64,000 bases of DNA from DASXVX01 sp036504075 (GTDB lineage: Bacteria; Bacillota; Sulfobacillia; Symbiobacteriales; Symbiobacteriaceae). The notes under the pieces were generated by a model that worked only from the letters and a program-made list of their open reading frames with translations, had not been told where the DNA came from and did not search any database. The stretch's first letter is position 1. Each line of letters opens with the position of its first letter. Position numbers and translations under genes: made by a program. Location: assembly GCA_036504075.1 (NCBI GenBank), contig DASXVX010000003.1, positions 7,077 to 71,076 on the forward strand, written 5' to 3'. Positions 25,946-34,445 of this stretch are shown here, in pieces.

Positions 25946-27388
25946 CTACGTGCCGGCCCGCAAGGAGCGGAAAAGCCCGGCCAGGTCGTCGGGACCGCCC
26001 ACGTTGCCGGGGAAGACCACGTAGGACAGGCCCGGGTACAGGGCTTCAGGCCCGAGTTCCCAGACCGGCACCCCGGGCAGAACCTGCCCACGCACCATGG
26101 CGACCCGCACGTTCAGCCCCCGGTTGGCCAGGTCGTGGGCGGTAATGCCCCCTTTGGCGATGAGGAAGCGGGGCCGGACCCCCAGGTGCGCCACGATATC
26201 GGTCAGCGTGTCGGAGACCCGCCGCCCGATCGCCAGGCTCTCCTCCGGGGTGGCGCCGTGGAGCAGCTCCCGGCTGGAGTAGAGCACCACGTCCCGGCCG
26301 GCCGCCAGCGCCGTACGGACCGCGTCGGCCGCCCGCCCGGCTTCCGCACGCCCGCTTTCCGGGGCCAGGACCCGCGCCACGTTCAGTTCCACGGCTTCTA
26401 CGCCGGGCACTTCCAGCAACCGGGCCAACTGCTCACTGCTCTTGCGGACGTAGGAGCCCACCACGCACAGGCCGCCGGCCGTCACGTTTTTGCCGGCGAT
26501 CTCGGCGGGTGCGAGCAGTGGACGCGCCCCGAGCCCGGCCAGCGCCCGCACGAAGGCTGCGCCGGTGCGGGAGAGGAACCGGAAGCCGGCCGCTTCGGCC
26601 TTGAGGAGCGCCAGCGCCCCCACTTCCATGTCGCGATACGAGAGTGCGTCGAGGGCGGCCACCGCCCCTTTCGGCAGGCTGATCAACTTGCGCATCACGG
26701 CCTCCGGGCCGCCCTGGCGGATCTCGGCCAGGGTGATCACCGCCACATCGGCCGCGGCGATCTTGCCCCCGGTCTTCTCCTCGACCCACTCGGGCAGGTA
26801 GGACCGGGTGAAGCCGAAGGCCTTGTCCCGGGCGAACTCCGTCGCCGCCGCCGGCGTCAGCTTGTCGCCTTCCCGGACGAAGTGCGTCCCGCCCAGGGTG
26901 AACCGGCCCCCTTCCATGAAAGCCGGCACCAGCAGCAGGCCGTGAACGGGTCTTCCCGCCGCTGCCAGCGCACCGGCCACCGCATCCGTTTCCAGGGGAT
27001 AGTGGCCGCGCAGCGTCGAGTCGCTCCGGCTCAAGAGCCGCAAGGCCCGTCCGGTCAGCGATGACGCCTCGGCGAGGTTGGTCATGACCTCCCGGTTGAC
27101 CGAAACCGCCTCCCCGGCGGGCAGGCTGCGGGAATTGGTCAGCACATAGACGGCGGGCCACGCCCGGGAGAGGGCGCCCGCGAGGGTCGACACATCCCAG
27201 TGGGTGAGCACGGGAATGTCATGCATCGTCTGGTTGCCGGTGGGGTCGTCATCCAGGACGACCAGCTGGGCGCCGGCGCCGGCCTCCCGGATGGCCGGCA
27301 GCAGGTCCTGCCCCTGCCATTCCGGCGGGGCGGAGGCCACGGCTTCGGCGTAAGTCAGCGGAACGAGCGCGCTTGGCATGCCGGTCAC
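25946..27388 (-). CDS. Four-carbon acid sugar kinase family protein
   Basis: 480 residues; DUF1537/OtnK-type kinase with LVVLDDDPTGNQTMHDI at the N-terminal domain, LLSRSDSTLRGHYPLE, and a C-terminal nucleotide domain containing FLIAKGGITAHDLANRGL. Members phosphorylate D-erythronate, D-threonate or 3-oxo-tetronates. The GTG start overlaps the upstream racemase stop (GTGA), so the two are coupled. An ATG three codons later (27379) is possible. Confidence 0.82.
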   Translation of the reverse strand: MTGMPSALVPLTYAEAVASAPPEWQGQDLLPAIREAGAGAQLVVLDDDPTGNQTMHDIPVLTHWDVSTLAGALSRAWPAVYVLTNSRSLPAGEAVSVNREVMTNLAEASSLTGRALRLLSRSDSTLRGHYPLETDAVAGALAAAGRPVHGLLLVPAFMEGGRFTLGGTHFVREGDKLTPAAATEFARDKAFGFTRSYLPEWVEEKTGGKIAAADVAVITLAEIRQGGPEAVMRKLISLPKGAVAALDALSYRDMEVGALALLKAEAAGFRFLSRTGAAFVRALAGLGARPLLAPAEIAGKNVTAGGLCVVGSYVRKSSEQLARLLEVPGVEAVELNVARVLAPESGRAEAGRAADAVRTALAAGRDVVLYSSRELLHGATPEESLAIGRRVSDTLTDIVAHLGVRPRFLIAKGGITAHDLANRGLNVRVAMVRGQVLPGVPVWELGPEALYPGLSYVVFPGNVGGPDDLAGLFRSLRAGT

Positions 27389-28053
27389 CGCTCCTGTTCG
27401 TTGAGCACTTTCGCCACCCGCGCCATACCCAGCCGCGGGCTGGTCAGGACGGGCACTTTGACGGTGTCGCCCAGAGCGGTGGCCACGCGGCCCATGGAAA
27501 CCTGGGCCAGCACGATCACGTCCACTTCGCCGGCCAGCTTCAGCAGTTCCTGGCTGACGATCTGGTCGTGCTTCTCCATGTTCCCGTTCAAGAGTGCGCT
27601 GAAAGCGCCGGGACAGAGCACGGGCCTCACGGTCACCTGCTTGCCCATTTCGCGGGCCGTCCGCTCGATGAGACGCGCCGTGGGATCCAGGGTGGTCTGG
27701 ACCGTCGCTGCCACACCGATCGTGGCGGCGGTCGCCACGGCGGCTTCCGCCATGGCCGTGTCGACTTTGACCACGGGAATCGCGACCAGTTGGGCCGCCA
27801 CGTCGGCCGCTTCGCCGACGGAGGAGCAGGCGTTCAGGATCACGTCGGCGCCCATTTCCTCGGCAATTATGTAGTACTGGGCCAGGCGTTTGGTGACCGC
27901 CGGCGTCACGTGGCCGGCCGCCATCACATCTTTGAGCAGGCTGTCATCGACAATGTTGAATACGCGCGTATCGGGCAGGAGATCGAGTGCGAGGCTGTTA
28001 AGCGGTTGCATGGTCACAGGGCCGGTATGTACGATCACCACGGTCTTGGACAT
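27385..28053 (-). CDS. Aspartate/glutamate (hydantoin-type) racemase family protein
   Basis: 222 residues; ATG with a perfect ribosome site (aaaggaggg). The two catalytic cysteines of the family are visible in NACSSVGEAAD and RPVLCPGAFSALL. First gene of a two-gene operon with the acid-sugar kinase. Racemases of this family can act on 2-substituted acids as well as amino acids, so the pairing with a tetronate kinase suggests a role in hydroxy-acid stereochemistry, not proven. Confidence 0.75.
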   Translation of the reverse strand: MSKTVVIVHTGPVTMQPLNSLALDLLPDTRVFNIVDDSLLKDVMAAGHVTPAVTKRLAQYYIIAEEMGADVILNACSSVGEAADVAAQLVAIPVVKVDTAMAEAAVATAATIGVAATVQTTLDPTARLIERTAREMGKQVTVRPVLCPGAFSALLNGNMEKHDQIVSQELLKLAGEVDVIVLAQVSMGRVATALGDTVKVPVLTSPRLGMARVAKVLNEQER

Positions 28054-28084
28054 GGCGGACCCTCCTTTATATCTACCTCTTTCA

Positions 28085-28113
28085 ACGATATCTAATAGTT
28101 AGTATGTTGGCAA
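28085..28113 (-). promoter_or_regulatory. Candidate promoter of the racemase/kinase operon
   Basis: On the minus strand, TTGCCA (28113-28108), a 17-bp spacer, then TATCGT (28090-28085). It lies after the upstream terminator. Just before it, the repeated gtac units (gtacttgcgtac on minus) may be a regulator site. Confidence 0.45.
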
Positions 28114-28140
28114 TACTAGTACGCAAGTACGTAGCTACAA

Positions 28141-28184
28141 AACGATAACACCACTGGACGCAGGTGTCCAATGGTGTTATCGTT
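28141..28184 (-). terminator. Rho-independent terminator
   Basis: A 19-bp stem (28141-28159 with 28166-28184) with one mismatch and a six-base loop, ending cgtttt on the minus strand. It separates the gamma-glutamyltransferase gene from the racemase operon. Confidence 0.75.
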
Positions 28185-28200
28185 TGATCCCGCCACCTGG

Positions 28201-29808
28201 TTACCAGGCTGCCACCTGGCCGTCTGCCCGGGGCTCGGTCGCCCCGACCAGCACGCCATTCGGCTGCCGCCAGATGATTTCGCCCCGGCCGAAGCCGCCG
28301 GACCCCATGGCCCACTTAACCCCGTGGCCCATGCGGCCCAGGGCGTCCACGATATGGTCGGGCATGGAGTGCTCCATCTCGACGGTCTTGCCTTCCAGCC
28401 ACTGCCACCGGGGGGCGTCCAGCGCGGCCTGTGGGTTGAGTCCGAAGTCGATGGCGTTCATGAGCACCTGCACATGGCCCTGCGGCTGCATGAAGCCGCC
28501 CATGACGCCGAACGGGCCCACCGGCTGTCCGTCTTTCATGAGGAAGCCGGGGATAATCGTATGGTACGTCCGCTTGCCGCCCTCCAGCCGGTTTTCGTGG
28601 CTGGGGTCCAGCGTAAAGTTGTGGCCCCGGTTCTGCAGGGCGATGCCCGTGCCTGGCACCACCAGGCCGGAGCCGAAGCCCATGTAGTTGGACTGAATGT
28701 ACGAGATCATATTGCCGTCGGCGTCCGCCGCACACAGGTAGACGGTGCCGCCTTTCGGCGGCTGCCCGGGTACCGGCTCCAGCGCCCGGCTGCCGATCAG
28801 CTTCCGGCGCTCGTCGGCGTAGGCATCGGAGAGCAAGCCGGCCGCGGTCAACGACATGTGCCGGGAATCGGTCACGTAGTTCTGCGCGTCCGCAAAGGCC
28901 AGCTTGATCGCTTCGATCTGCCGGTGGACCGTCTCCGGGCTGTCCCGGTGCGTGAACTCGAAGCCTTTCAGGAGGTTGAGCGCCATCAGCGCCACGATGC
29001 CCTGCCCGTTCGGCGGGATCTCGCAGACGTCGTAGCCGCGGTAGTTCACGTGGATCGGCTCCACCCATTCGGGCTTGAACGCCGCCAGGTCGTCCTTGCG
29101 AAGGTAGCCGCCGTACTGCTGGAAGAACGCATCGATCCTATCGGCGAGTTCACCCCGGTAAAATGCCTCGCCCTGAGTCTCGGCGATCAGTTGCAGCGTC
29201 CGGGCGTGGTCCGGCGACCGCCAGAGTTCACCCACTTCTGGCGCCCGGCCTTGTGGTGCGAACGTTTCAAACCAGTACTTGAACTCGTCGCCCCGGAGGG
29301 TCTCGGAATACAGCTGGAAGGCACGCCTCCAGAATCGGGCCACCGTGGGGGAGAGCGGGTAGCCCTTCTCGGCGTATTCGATCGCCGGCGCCAGCACTTC
29401 GGTCAGCGGCAGGCGGCCAAATTTCGCGTTCAGTTCAGCCCAGGCGCCCACGGCGCCCGGCACCGTGACCGGGATGACGCCGTACTTCGGGATTGTCGCA
29501 ACGCCCGCCTTCGCCAGCGCCTCAATCGAGATGCGCTTCGGCGCCGGGCCGCTGGCGTTGAGGCCGTGCAGCTTCCCTTTCGTCCAGACCAGCGAAAATG
29601 CATCGCTGCCAAGGCCATTAGAGGTCGGCTCCACGACCGTGAGCGCCGCCGCGGTGGCAACGGCCGCATCGATGGCGTTTCCGCCCTTGCGGAGCACGGC
29701 GAGGCCGGCCTGAGCCGCCAGCGGCTGGGAGGTCGCGACCATGCCGTTTCGGGCGTACACGCACGTGCGGCGTGACGGGTATGGATAATACTGCGAGTCA
29801 AAGCGCAT
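28201..29808 (-). CDS. ggt: Gamma-glutamyltransferase family protein
   Basis: 535 residues, full length for the family. The catalytic threonine that becomes the N-terminal nucleophile after self-cleavage is T355 (PKGGTVYLCAADADGN), and PNGQGIVALMALNLL and a late GGFMQPQGHVQVLMN are present. No signal peptide, so it is probably cytoplasmic. ATG with aaaggagag upstream. It follows an M24 peptidase and a subtilase on the same strand, suggesting peptide or gamma-glutamyl turnover. Confidence 0.88.
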   Translation of the reverse strand: MRFDSQYYPYPSRRTCVYARNGMVATSQPLAAQAGLAVLRKGGNAIDAAVATAAALTVVEPTSNGLGSDAFSLVWTKGKLHGLNASGPAPKRISIEALAKAGVATIPKYGVIPVTVPGAVGAWAELNAKFGRLPLTEVLAPAIEYAEKGYPLSPTVARFWRRAFQLYSETLRGDEFKYWFETFAPQGRAPEVGELWRSPDHARTLQLIAETQGEAFYRGELADRIDAFFQQYGGYLRKDDLAAFKPEWVEPIHVNYRGYDVCEIPPNGQGIVALMALNLLKGFEFTHRDSPETVHRQIEAIKLAFADAQNYVTDSRHMSLTAAGLLSDAYADERRKLIGSRALEPVPGQPPKGGTVYLCAADADGNMISYIQSNYMGFGSGLVVPGTGIALQNRGHNFTLDPSHENRLEGGKRTYHTIIPGFLMKDGQPVGPFGVMGGFMQPQGHVQVLMNAIDFGLNPQAALDAPRWQWLEGKTVEMEHSMPDHIVDALGRMGHGVKWAMGSGGFGRGEIIWRQPNGVLVGATEPRADGQVAAW

Positions 29809-29837
29809 AGAAGCATCTCTCCTTTATCGTAGCGGCG

Positions 29838-29866
29838 CTGGCAATAGCAGGCTCTGGCAATAGCAG
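29838..29866. repeat. 13-bp direct repeat in the leader of the gamma-glutamyltransferase gene
   Basis: ctggcaatagcag occurs at 29838-29850 and again at 29854-29866, in the short gap between the M24 peptidase stop and the ggt ribosome site. Probably a local slippage duplication. Confidence 0.6.
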
Positions 29867-29871
29867 CGAGC

Positions 29872-31047
29872 TTACACGACCGCAATCTCCTCGGCGGTGA
29901 GCGTCAGGCACTCCACGCCGCCATCCAGCAAGGCGTATGTATTCTCCAGGCCCACGGCGCCCTTGCCGGGGAAAAAGAACTTCGGCTCCACGGCAATCAC
30001 GTTCCCGACGGCCAGTTGCTGCGTCTGGCGAGGGGCCAGCACCGGCAGTTCGTCCAACTCAAGGCCGACGCCGTGGCCCAGGAATTTGACCCGGTTCTCA
30101 CCCCAGCCCATGTAGTTCTGCTCCAGGCCGGCGTTCACGGCGATAACCACCGACTTTTGCCAGATCGACTCAGCCGTGACGCCCGGCCGCGCTTCCGCCC
30201 GGAACATGGCCAGAATCTCCCGGGCCACGCCGTACGCCCGCACCAGCTCGGCGTCCAGCGGACCCACGGACAGCGTCCGGGTCATGTCGTGGAGGTAACC
30301 GCCCGAGGTGGCCAGGTAATCCACACAGACCGGCATGTTCCGCCCGATTACCCGGGTGCCCGGCCCGAACGGGGCGGCCGGACAAAGGCCCTCGCCGCCG
30401 AACGGCGTGTCGGTAAAACTGAAGGCCAGTGCCGATTCGCCGGCAATCACGTGAAAATGCGGACACTCAAAGCCGGTGGCGGCCCGCCACCGGAGCATCC
30501 CCTGGAAGCCGTGCCGCCGCTGGGCCGCCTCCGCCAGGGCCGAAAGCTCCAGTTCCGTCATGCCGGGCCGGATGGCCGCCCGGACTTCCTGGAACGTTTC
30601 GTCGGCGGCTTTGGCCGCACCGCGGGTCTGTTCGATCTCCCACGGGCTTTTGACCGACCGGGCCAGCCGGGTGTATGGCCCGATGTCCGTCACCGTCATG
30701 CCGGGCAGGGCCTTCTGGTACTGTCCGAAGAGGGTTACCGGCAAAATGTCCAGTTCCATGGCAATCCGGCGGGCGCCGCCCAGGAAATCCGGCAACTGCT
30801 TGAAGCTGGTTACTGGGACGATCTGCTGCAGCGGCGATTCCGCCCGCGCCCGGTCCAGCACCCGCCGGACCAGCAGCGCAGGCGTACCCGCCGCCGGGAC
30901 CCACAGGTGCCCCTGTTGTCCCGTGCCGCTGTAGTAATACAGGTTCGTGATGCCGTGCAGCAGAGCGCCGTCGAGTCCCTCCGCCGCAAGGTGTTGCTGC
31001 AGGAGCCCGAGCCGTCGGTCTACCTCAGTTTTCGGAGTAAACGACAT
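29872..31047 (-). CDS. M24-family aminopeptidase (Xaa-Pro peptidase type)
   Basis: 391 residues from ATG 31047 (gggagg seven bases upstream). N-terminal creatinase-like domain (LLHGITNLYYYSGTGQQGHL) and a pita-bread domain keeping metal ligands: D in CVDYLATSGGYLHDMTRT, H in FLGHGVGLELDELP, and E in IAVEPKFFFPGKGAVGLEN. Likely dipeptide or Xaa-Pro hydrolysis in the cytoplasm. The open frame reaches 31638 upstream but runs through antisense of the subtilase gene and is not used. Confidence 0.85.
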   Translation of the reverse strand: MSFTPKTEVDRRLGLLQQHLAAEGLDGALLHGITNLYYYSGTGQQGHLWVPAAGTPALLVRRVLDRARAESPLQQIVPVTSFKQLPDFLGGARRIAMELDILPVTLFGQYQKALPGMTVTDIGPYTRLARSVKSPWEIEQTRGAAKAADETFQEVRAAIRPGMTELELSALAEAAQRRHGFQGMLRWRAATGFECPHFHVIAGESALAFSFTDTPFGGEGLCPAAPFGPGTRVIGRNMPVCVDYLATSGGYLHDMTRTLSVGPLDAELVRAYGVAREILAMFRAEARPGVTAESIWQKSVVIAVNAGLEQNYMGWGENRVKFLGHGVGLELDELPVLAPRQTQQLAVGNVIAVEPKFFFPGKGAVGLENTYALLDGGVECLTLTAEEIAVV

Positions 31048-31124
31048 ATATGATCCTCCCACTTGCCCCAAGCTCCGCATATTCGCTACACAGAGTTTGC
31101 GCTTTACGAGCGTTTTCCCTGCCG

Positions 31125-32237
31125 CTATTGTTCTACAACGGCGGTTTGCGCGGCGGTCAGGTTCCGGGCGTCCACCTCGCCGGCGCCCTGCTGGTCGGGC
31201 GAAAGGCCCGGCAGCACGGCTGCCGCTTGCTGCAGGGCGGTCCGGACCTGGCCCGGCATCGCCCCGGGGTGCAGGCTCAGGTACAGCGCGGCCGTGCCGG
31301 TAACGTGGGGGCTGGCCATACTGGTACCGTTGAGCCGGCCGTACCGGCGGCGGGGGAGGGTGGAGAGCACGTCGACGCCTGGCGCCGCCAGGTCCACTTC
31401 GGGTCCGACGCTGCTGAAGGGTGCGAGGTGGCCCTGGTTGTCGACGGCGCTGACGGCGATCACTTCCGGGTACCGGGCCGGATAGTTGACCGAGTTGGGC
31501 GTGCCGTTGTTGCCGGCCGCCGCCACGAGGGTGAGCCCGGCCGCGACACCATTCCGGACGGCCGTGCGCAGCGACTGGGCGTCCACCGACGTGCCCAGGC
31601 TCATGTTCGCCACGTGGCACTTCTGGTCGACCGCCCACTGCAGCCCCAAAATGATGTCCGACAGGTTCCCGGAGCCCTGACTGTCCAGCACCTTGACCGC
31701 GTAGAGGCTCGCCCGGGGCGCCACCCCGACGACGCCGATGGTGTTGTTCAGCGCGGCCACCGTCCCCGCGACGTGGGTGCCGTGCCCGTTATCGTCCTGC
31801 GGTGGGGCACCCGGCGTTACGAAGTTGACCCCCCCGGCGATGTTGGAAGCCAGGTCGGGGTGGGAGAGGTCGATGCCCGTATCGATGATCGCGACCTTGA
31901 CGCCCTCACCCTGGGTGGCCGCCCAGGCGTTTGGCGCTCTGACGGACTGCACGCCTTCCGGCACGAGCTGCCGGTTCCGCTGCTGGGCCTTGGCCTGGAA
32001 CAGGCAGCCGACCAGACGGACCTTGATATCATCCTCCACATGGTGCACGTGGGGGTGCGCCCGCAAGGCCTGATCGCCGTCGTCGTCGCACAGGCAGAGA
32101 AACCCCCGGATCAAGGGGACCGGCACGACCCGGTGATGAGCGCCATGCCGGTGGAAATGGCCGATCACGTCGTACAGGTCGGCTTCTTCCCGCAGCATCA
32201 CCAGCTTGCTGCAAGCGTATTGACGTATCCCGTCCAT
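31125..32237 (-). CDS. Subtilisin-like serine protease (S8)
   Basis: 370 residues from ATG 32237 (aagggaggg nine bases upstream). Residues 1-~75 resemble an inhibitor I9-type propeptide. The catalytic triad is complete: D119 (IIDTGID), H152 (NGHGTHVAGT), S306 (NGTSMASPHV), with the oxyanion Asn in AAGNNGT. No signal peptide is evident from this start, so it may be intracellular or exported by another route. First of three peptidase-type genes on this strand. Confidence 0.88.
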   Translation of the reverse strand: MDGIRQYACSKLVMLREEADLYDVIGHFHRHGAHHRVVPVPLIRGFLCLCDDDGDQALRAHPHVHHVEDDIKVRLVGCLFQAKAQQRNRQLVPEGVQSVRAPNAWAATQGEGVKVAIIDTGIDLSHPDLASNIAGGVNFVTPGAPPQDDNGHGTHVAGTVAALNNTIGVVGVAPRASLYAVKVLDSQGSGNLSDIILGLQWAVDQKCHVANMSLGTSVDAQSLRTAVRNGVAAGLTLVAAAGNNGTPNSVNYPARYPEVIAVSAVDNQGHLAPFSSVGPEVDLAAPGVDVLSTLPRRRYGRLNGTSMASPHVTGTAALYLSLHPGAMPGQVRTALQQAAAVLPGLSPDQQGAGEVDARNLTAAQTAVVEQ

Positions 32238-32395
32238 GGACATCACCCTCCCTTGCATATCCGTCAGCTTATGCGGCGGGCCGTCAAAGGGTGAGCGGCA
32301 CGTCGACGGGGACGCCGGTCCAAGGTGAGCCGCATGGCAGCCGGGGCGCGGGCATAGAGTGAAGCCGGGATTCTGGCCGGAAGAGGGGGATGGCC

Positions 32396-33145
32396 GTGAC
32401 CGAACAGCCGGTGGTGGCGGTGGGGTGTCCCGTGCGGAATCGGGCCTGGATTCTGCCCCGGTACCTGGAAGCACTCTCCCGCCTCGCATACCCGGGGACA
32501 CAGCTCCGATTTGGTTTTATCGTAAACGACTCCACGGATGCCACGGAGGCAATCGTGCGGGCCTGGGACCGCCGGCCCCACGTCGACGTGATCAACCTGG
32601 GCTACCCATCCTGGCGCCGGGAAGCCGGCTATTCGCTGGCGAACCTGGCACTGCTGCGCAACCGGTTCAGCGAGTGGGCGCTGGCCACCGGCGCCCGGTA
32701 CCTGTTCTCGGTGGATTCGGACATCCTGGTGCCGCCCGACGCTCTCGGCCGGCTGCTGGCCGCGCAAAAGCCGGTCGTCTCGATGCTGGTCTGCAACACG
32801 CCCCAGGACCCGCCCCCGCCGCTCCGGGGCAACCGGCTGAAGCCGGAGCCGCCGCCCAGAGTCCGGCCGCCGCGGCCGGCGTACAACATTCTGTACCGGG
32901 ATGCCGCCGGGGCGGCCGTCCACTATCACGAGACTTATCCCAAAGACGCACTGTTCGAGGTGGACGTCACCGGCGCCGCCTACCTGATCGACCGGCAGGT
33001 GTTCGAGGCCGGCGTCCGGTACGCCTATCATCCGCAGGGGGAGGATATGGCTTTCTGTCTGGCGGCCAAGCGGCAGGGCTTTGGCGTCTGGTGCGACTCC
33101 CGCATCACCGGCGCCCACATCATGCGGGAGCCGGTGTCGTCCTAA
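32396..33145 (+). CDS. Glycosyltransferase (GT2/Anp1-like)
   Basis: About 249 residues. GT-A fold start VVAVGCPVRNRAWILPRYLE and a DxD-type metal site in FSVDSDILVPPD. GTG at 32396 is used because agaggggg lies nine bases before it; an ATG at 32390 is closer than usual to that site. No membrane segment, so probably cytoplasmic, acting on an unknown acceptor. Divergent from the subtilase gene and followed by a terminator. Confidence 0.75.
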   Translation: MTEQPVVAVGCPVRNRAWILPRYLEALSRLAYPGTQLRFGFIVNDSTDATEAIVRAWDRRPHVDVINLGYPSWRREAGYSLANLALLRNRFSEWALATGARYLFSVDSDILVPPDALGRLLAAQKPVVSMLVCNTPQDPPPPLRGNRLKPEPPPRVRPPRPAYNILYRDAAGAAVHYHETYPKDALFEVDVTGAAYLIDRQVFEAGVRYAYHPQGEDMAFCLAAKRQGFGVWCDSRITGAHIMREPVSS

Positions 33146-33161
33146 GCGCCCAGGCGCGCCG

Positions 33162-33187
33162 AACCCCCTCGGAGATCCGAGGGGGTT
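33162..33187. terminator. Bidirectional terminator
   Basis: Arms aaccccctcgga and tccgagggggtt with a two-base loop and a short T-run, between the convergent glycosyltransferase and U32-like genes. Confidence 0.7.
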
Positions 33188-33230
33188 TCGTGCTAGAAGG
33201 AACGCCGGGGGCGGCGCACGCAGAAAGCCC

Positions 33231-34163
33231 CTACTTGGGAATGCCCAACCCCGCGGCCCCCAACTTGGAGACCACCGCCTCCGGGCAGTAGCGCTGGACC
33301 ATTTGCAAACCCAGGTAAGCCCGGCGGACCCGCTCCCGCGCCAGCTTCACGGCCAGGTCCTCCACGTGAGCGCCGGACGGGTACAAGCCCGGGTGATTCC
33401 GAATGCCAAACTTGATGTACACCGGTGCGCAGATCCGGATGATTTCGGGAATCTCGTACAGCCGCACGAAGCCGCCGAAGTCGTCCGGCACCTCGACATA
33501 AATGTCCAGCGGCATGTCCACCGCGGCCCGAATCGAGGCCAACCGCTCCAGCGTCAGGGCGGTGGGGGTGTTGTACGTGTCGGCGCCCAGTTGCTCCATC
33601 CACCGGACCGAAACCGGGTTGGCCGCGCCCACCTGTACACTCACTTTCAGCACCAGGTCAGGGGGCAGGAACCCACGCTTTTTGGCCTCGCCGGCCAGGT
33701 ACAGCAGGCCCTCGTCCACTACCAGCACGCCCCGCAGGCCCAGCTCGCAGCCCCGCTGAATGTCCTCCAGCGCGTAGACCAGTTGCTCAATGCCCTCGTG
33801 GCGGGCGCCAATGGACCTGCCGCTGCTGGTGAACGGCTGGGCGCTAATGTCCCACGTGCCGCGCGGGCCGGTGAAGAGGCTGACCTCCATGCCCCGCTCC
33901 CGGGCCATGGCGAGCATGTCGCGGATTTCGGCGTCAGTCTGGAGCATGATCCCGGAGCCCTGCGAGATGCGGTGAATCTGGATGCCGTAACGGTCGGCCT
34001 CCTCCAGGACCGCGGCCAGCGCCCGGGGGCCTTCCACGCTGGGAATCTCCACCCGGTACTGTGCCCCATCCGGGAAGCGCTTGGTGCTGCTGGGCAACTC
34101 GTGGAGGTCCCGGCCGGGGTAACCCAGGTCCACGAGGAACTGGCGTGTCCGCTCCATGCTCAT
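33231..34163 (-). CDS. U32-peptidase-like TIM-barrel protein
   Basis: 310 residues; ATG at 34163 with aagaggag ten bases upstream. Barrel-like strands are visible (RGVLVVDEGLLYLAG, LDIYVEVPDDFGGF, APVYIKFGIRNHPGLYPSG), and the overall pattern resembles U32-family or related COG0826-type proteins. The usual U32 collagenase-site residues could not be confirmed. It diverges from the Liv-type operon and may share its regulatory region. Confidence 0.5.
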   Translation of the reverse strand: MSMERTRQFLVDLGYPGRDLHELPSSTKRFPDGAQYRVEIPSVEGPRALAAVLEEADRYGIQIHRISQGSGIMLQTDAEIRDMLAMARERGMEVSLFTGPRGTWDISAQPFTSSGRSIGARHEGIEQLVYALEDIQRGCELGLRGVLVVDEGLLYLAGEAKKRGFLPPDLVLKVSVQVGAANPVSVRWMEQLGADTYNTPTALTLERLASIRAAVDMPLDIYVEVPDDFGGFVRLYEIPEIIRICAPVYIKFGIRNHPGLYPSGAHVEDLAVKLARERVRRAYLGLQMVQRYCPEAVVSKLGAAGLGIPK

Positions 34164-34372
34164 AGGGCTGCAACTCCTCTTGGCCGAAAATGGGAGGGCA
34201 TTTTTCCTGGCCTATCAGATTCGCACCGCTTACCGCCTGCTCCTGTTACGACCTGAGAAAGTTTTTTCTATCGGATAGACACAGACTCATCTATCTGCTG
34301 CAAGTTAAATTCATCACAAACAGATTTCGGGTAGGACTATTTTACATGGGGGAGAATTTGGGTTCATGGCCC

Positions 34373-34402
34373 AATGGTCAAACCTCTAATGGTCTAACCA
34401 TT
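34373..34402 (+). promoter_or_regulatory. Tandem FadR/GntR-type operator
   Basis: Two adjacent 15-bp units, aatggtcaaacctct (34373-34387) and aatggtctaaccatt (34388-34402). The second is a near-perfect palindrome and matches the FadR-subfamily pattern TNGTNNNACNA exactly (TGGTCTAACCA); the first misses only the last base. An inverted repeat, tggcccaa (34367-34374) / ttgggcca (34416-34423), brackets the pair. They lie 44 bases before the first gene of the catabolic block, which encodes its own FadR-type regulator at 39106. Confidence 0.65.
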
Positions 34403-34445
34403 TGATGACTGACTTTTGGGCCAATACACGAGGAGGCGGAACACA

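Noticed and set aside
31048..31638. N-terminal extension of the M24 peptidase frame to 588 residues
   Set aside because: The extension is antisense-frame sequence of the subtilase gene; the ATG at 31047 has a good ribosome site and gives the normal family length.
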